Origin: Pseudomonadota bacterium
GTDB taxonomy: Bacteria > Pseudomonadota > Gammaproteobacteria > Burkholderiales > Burkholderiaceae_D
Reading direction: 5' to 3'
DNA length: 7,695 nucleotides
NCBI GenBank assembly: GCA_023389425.1
Contig: JAEWEK010000027.1
Coordinates: 1-7,695, forward strand
Shown here: positions 5,907 to 7,695 of the stretch, in pieces
Numbering within the stretch: the stretch's first letter is position 1
Layout: each line of letters begins with the position of its first letter
The notes under the pieces: generated by a model
Database searches by the model: none
The model's input: only the letters and a program-made list of their open reading frames with translations
What the model was told of the DNA's origin: nothing
Program-made: the position numbers and the translations under genes

Positions 5907-6673
5907 GCAGCAAACCGGTGACCGCGTTGATCGCGGACGACGAGGAGCCGATGCGCGCGCAGCTGCGCAAGCGCCTGGCCGATGCCTGGCCGGAGCTGCG
6001 GATCGTCGCCGAGGCCACCAACGGCGTGGAAGCGGTCGCGCTGGCGAAGGAGCACCAGCCGGACATCGCCTTCCTCGACATCCGCATGCCCGGCATGACC
6101 GGCATCGAAGCGGCGCGCGAACTGTACAACCGCTGCCACATCGTGTTCGCCACCGCCTACGACCAGTACGCGCTGGACGCCTTCGAACAGGGCGCGATGG
6201 ACTACCTGCTCAAGCCGGTGTCGCCGGAGCGCCTGGCCACCACCTGCGAGCGGCTGCGCCAGCGGCTGTCCGCCGCGCCGAAGGACATCGGCGCCCAGCT
6301 CGCGCAGCTTACCGAAGTGCTCAAGGGCGGCGGCGAAAAGAAGCCCGGCTACCTGCGCTGGATCCAGGCCCAGGTCGGCGGCAGCCTGCGCATGGTCAGC
6401 ACGCGCGAGGTACTGTTCTTCCAGTCCGACGAAAAATACACGCTGGTGCAGACCGCCACCGCCGAGCTCCTGATCCGCAAGACGCTCAAGGAACTGGAGG
6501 CCGAGCTGGACCCGGACGAATTCTGGCGCATCCACCGCTCGACGCTGGTGCGGGTGGACGCGATCGCCTCGGTGTCGCGCGACGACCGCGGGCGCCAGAT
6601 GATGAAGGTGCGCGGCTACCCCGGCGAACTGGAAGTGAGCCGCAACCACGCGCACCTGTTCCAGCAGATGTAG
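5903..6673 (+). CDS. LytTR-family response regulator
   Basis: A 256-aa two-component response regulator. The receiver domain (about 6-122) has the acidic pair D12/D13, the phospho-acceptor D59 in FLDIRMPGMTG, the switch residue T84 in FATAYDQYA and the conserved K104 in LLKPV. After a short linker, residues about 148-255 form a LytTR DNA-binding domain, with VLFFQSDEKYTLV (170-182), the LKELEAELDPDEFWRIHRS segment (195-213) and VSRNHAHLFQQM at the end. LytTR proteins bind direct repeats through beta-strand contacts. It is the direct partner of the overlapping histidine kinase and resembles LytR/AlgR/YehT-type regulators. Its target genes cannot be told from this window; no clear pair of LytTR sites is seen upstream of its own operon. 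Confidence 0.95.
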   Translation: MSSKPVTALIADDEEPMRAQLRKRLADAWPELRIVAEATNGVEAVALAKEHQPDIAFLDIRMPGMTGIEAARELYNRCHIVFATAYDQYALDAFEQGAMDYLLKPVSPERLATTCERLRQRLSAAPKDIGAQLAQLTEVLKGGGEKKPGYLRWIQAQVGGSLRMVSTREVLFFQSDEKYTLVQTATAELLIRKTLKELEAELDPDEFWRIHRSTLVRVDAIASVSRDDRGRQMMKVRGYPGELEVSRNHAHLFQQM

Positions 6674-6707
6674 TACAAACACGCATCAGCCCACTCAAGG
6701 AGCCGCC

Positions 6708-7124
6708 ATGACCGCTGCCACCGTTGTGCCCTGCCTGCGCTACCGCGACGCCGAAGCGGCGATCGACTGGCTGTGCAAGGTGTTCGGCTTCGAACGCCAT
6801 CTCGTCGTGGCGGGCGAGCGTCCGGGCATCGTGGCGCACGCCCAGCTCGTGCTGGGCGGCGGCATGATCATGCTGGGCTCGGCGTCGAACGAGTCCGAAT
6901 ACGGCAAGCTGGTGGTGCAGCCCGGCGAGATCGGCGGCAAGCAAACCCAGACCGTCTACCTGGTGGTGGATGACGCCGACGTGGTGTACCGCCGCACGCT
7001 CGACGCCGGCGCCACCATCGAACTGCAACTGGTGGACGAAGACTACGGCGGGCGCGGCTTCACCTGCCGCGATCCCGAGGGCCACGTCTGGAGTATCGGA
7101 ACCTACGATCCCTGGAAACAGTGA
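6708..7124 (+). CDS. VOC superfamily protein (glyoxalase/bleomycin-resistance fold)
   Basis: A 138-aa protein with the two beta-alpha-beta-beta-beta modules of the vicinal oxygen chelate superfamily. The first runs from VVPCLRYRDAEAAIDWLCKVFGFE (6-29) to about 57, the second from TVYLVVDDADVVYRRTLDAGA (82-102) to the typical ending FTCRDPEGHVWSIGTY (118-133). Superfamily members include metal-dependent lyases, dioxygenases and drug-binding proteins. H44 and acidic residues near 108-111 are possible metal ligands, but this is not certain. The ATG has AAGGAG 5 nt upstream and lies 34 bp after the LytTR gene on the same strand, with no terminator seen between them, so read-through from the signalling operon is possible. 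The gene ends with tandem stops TGA-TAG. Substrate unknown. Confidence 0.85.
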   Translation: MTAATVVPCLRYRDAEAAIDWLCKVFGFERHLVVAGERPGIVAHAQLVLGGGMIMLGSASNESEYGKLVVQPGEIGGKQTQTVYLVVDDADVVYRRTLDAGATIELQLVDEDYGGRGFTCRDPEGHVWSIGTYDPWKQ

Positions 7125-7160
7125 TAGATTGAGGCCTTGGCCCATTCAGCGAGCAAAGAC

Positions 7161-7550
7161 ATGAGCAAGGACGAGCAGGAAATCCGCAATCTCATCGAAA
7201 CCTGGCTGCGCGCCACGCGCGAGGGCGACGTCGACACCGTGCTCAGCCTGATGGAAGCGGACGTGATCTTCCTGGTGCCGGGCCAGGCGCCGATGGCGGG
7301 GCGCGATGCCTTCGGCGCCGCGCTGCGCTCGGTGCTCGGCAAGCACGCCATCGACACCACCAGCACGATCGACGAGATCGCGGTCTTCGGCGACGTCGCC
7401 TACAGCCGCACGCGGCTCGACGTGACGGTCATTTCAAGGCATGACGGGCTGCCGATGCGGCGTAGCGGGAATACGCTGTCGATCCTCAGGCGCGGCAGCG
7501 ATGGCAAATGGCGCTTGTCACGGGATGCGAATATGGTGGTGCCGGCTTAG
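7161..7550 (+). CDS. SgcJ/EcaC family NTF2-fold protein (DUF4440-like)
   Basis: A 129-aa protein with the SnoaL/NTF2-like cone fold. The N-terminal helix EQEIRNLIETWLRATREGDVD is followed by VLSLMEADVIFLVPGQAPMAGRDAF, typical of the SgcJ/EcaC group, and the end WRLSRDANMVVPA matches the family's closing strand. Length is normal. Members are often small stand-alone proteins next to stress or secondary-metabolism genes; some are called oxidoreductases, but catalysis is not established for most. The ATG at 7161 is preferred because it starts just before the conserved region. A TTG at 7137 would add eight residues, but the GAGG at 7131-7134 is too close to it to act as its ribosome site. The ribosome site of the ATG is also weak. 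It follows the VOC gene by 36 bp and is probably co-transcribed. Confidence 0.82.
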   Translation: MSKDEQEIRNLIETWLRATREGDVDTVLSLMEADVIFLVPGQAPMAGRDAFGAALRSVLGKHAIDTTSTIDEIAVFGDVAYSRTRLDVTVISRHDGLPMRRSGNTLSILRRGSDGKWRLSRDANMVVPA

Positions 7551-7695
7551 GTCGCTGGCCTGCATACGAAATGGGGTTCCCGCCTGCGCGCACTAGTGTC
7601 CGGAATAATTTTGTTGACACAATCAGAAGAGGCATGGCTGCATCCTAGCTAGGGTCACTGCCTCTTCGGTTCGCCGTCGTCGCCGTTTTCTGAGT
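7551..7695. other. Right-edge noncoding stretch with AT-richer segment; no gene recognised
   Basis: No convincing coding frame with a ribosome site was seen in the last 145 bases. The segment about 7600-7627 is clearly AT-richer than the rest of the window and includes TTGACA (7614-7619) but no -10 at a proper distance. GTGTC (7596-7600) and GACAC (7616-7620) form a 5-bp inverted pair around it. A short minus-strand frame enters from the right edge and ends with TGA at 7657-7655 (last residues GDDGEPKRQ); it could be the C-terminal tail of a gene beyond the window, but this is weak. Confidence 0.5.
7626..7667. repeat. Perfect 9-bp inverted repeat enclosing a 10-bp palindrome
   Basis: GAAGAGGCA (7626-7634) and TGCCTCTTC (7659-7667) are perfect inverted arms around a 24-bp centre. 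That centre contains CCTAGCTAGG (7644-7653), itself a perfect palindrome. Folded as RNA or DNA this would be a branched stem. Neither side is followed by a run of T, so it is not a standard intrinsic terminator. It could be part of a mobile-element end or a structured intergenic repeat. Confidence 0.6.

Noticed and set aside
7614..7650. Promoter based on TTGACA at 7614-7619
   Set aside because: The -35 match is perfect, but no -10-like hexamer is found 16-18 bp downstream and no gene start follows within the window.
7626..7667. Intrinsic terminator at the right-edge inverted repeat
   Set aside because: The loop is long and neither strand has a T-run directly after the stem, so a standard terminator is not supported.

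Overview
The window is a GC-rich, densely packed proteobacterial segment. Short intergenic gaps, the set of protein families and the codon use suggest a betaproteobacterium, perhaps an Oxalobacteraceae such as Massilia or Duganella. That placement is an impression from the sequence, not a demonstrated fact.

Left block (1-1815, minus strand): a two-gene catabolic operon. An omega-amino acid/beta-alanine:pyruvate class III aminotransferase (1815-499) is followed after 7 bp by mmsA, a CoA-acylating (methyl)malonate-semialdehyde dehydrogenase, which runs off the left edge. Together they would convert beta-alanine through malonate semialdehyde to acetyl-CoA.

Divergent control region (1816-1979): it holds two nearly identical 13-bp direct repeats 62 bp apart, a perfect 12-bp palindrome, a second inverted repeat and two overlapping, oppositely directed promoter-like sequences.

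Regulatory block (1980-4658, plus strand): a MocR-type GntR/aminotransferase fusion regulator, a RutR-like TetR regulator and a GNAT acetyltransferase, separated by 12 and 9 bp. The MocR gene is divergent from the aminotransferase operon, the classic arrangement for a MocR protein controlling its neighbour. The RutR-like partner suggests a link to uracil breakdown, which produces beta-alanine.

Signalling block (4760-7550, plus strand): an 83-aa two-helix membrane protein with a GTG start, a LytS/AlgZ-type histidine kinase and a LytTR response regulator are joined by a 1-bp gap and a 4-bp overlap. A VOC/glyoxalase-fold protein and an SgcJ/EcaC-type NTF2-fold protein follow on the same strand after gaps of about 35 bp.

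Right edge (7551-7695): no gene is recognised. An AT-richer stretch and a perfect 9-bp inverted repeat enclosing a 10-bp palindrome look unlike the rest of the window and may mark a mobile-element end or a structured intergenic element. No RNA gene, CRISPR array or complete mobile element was seen.
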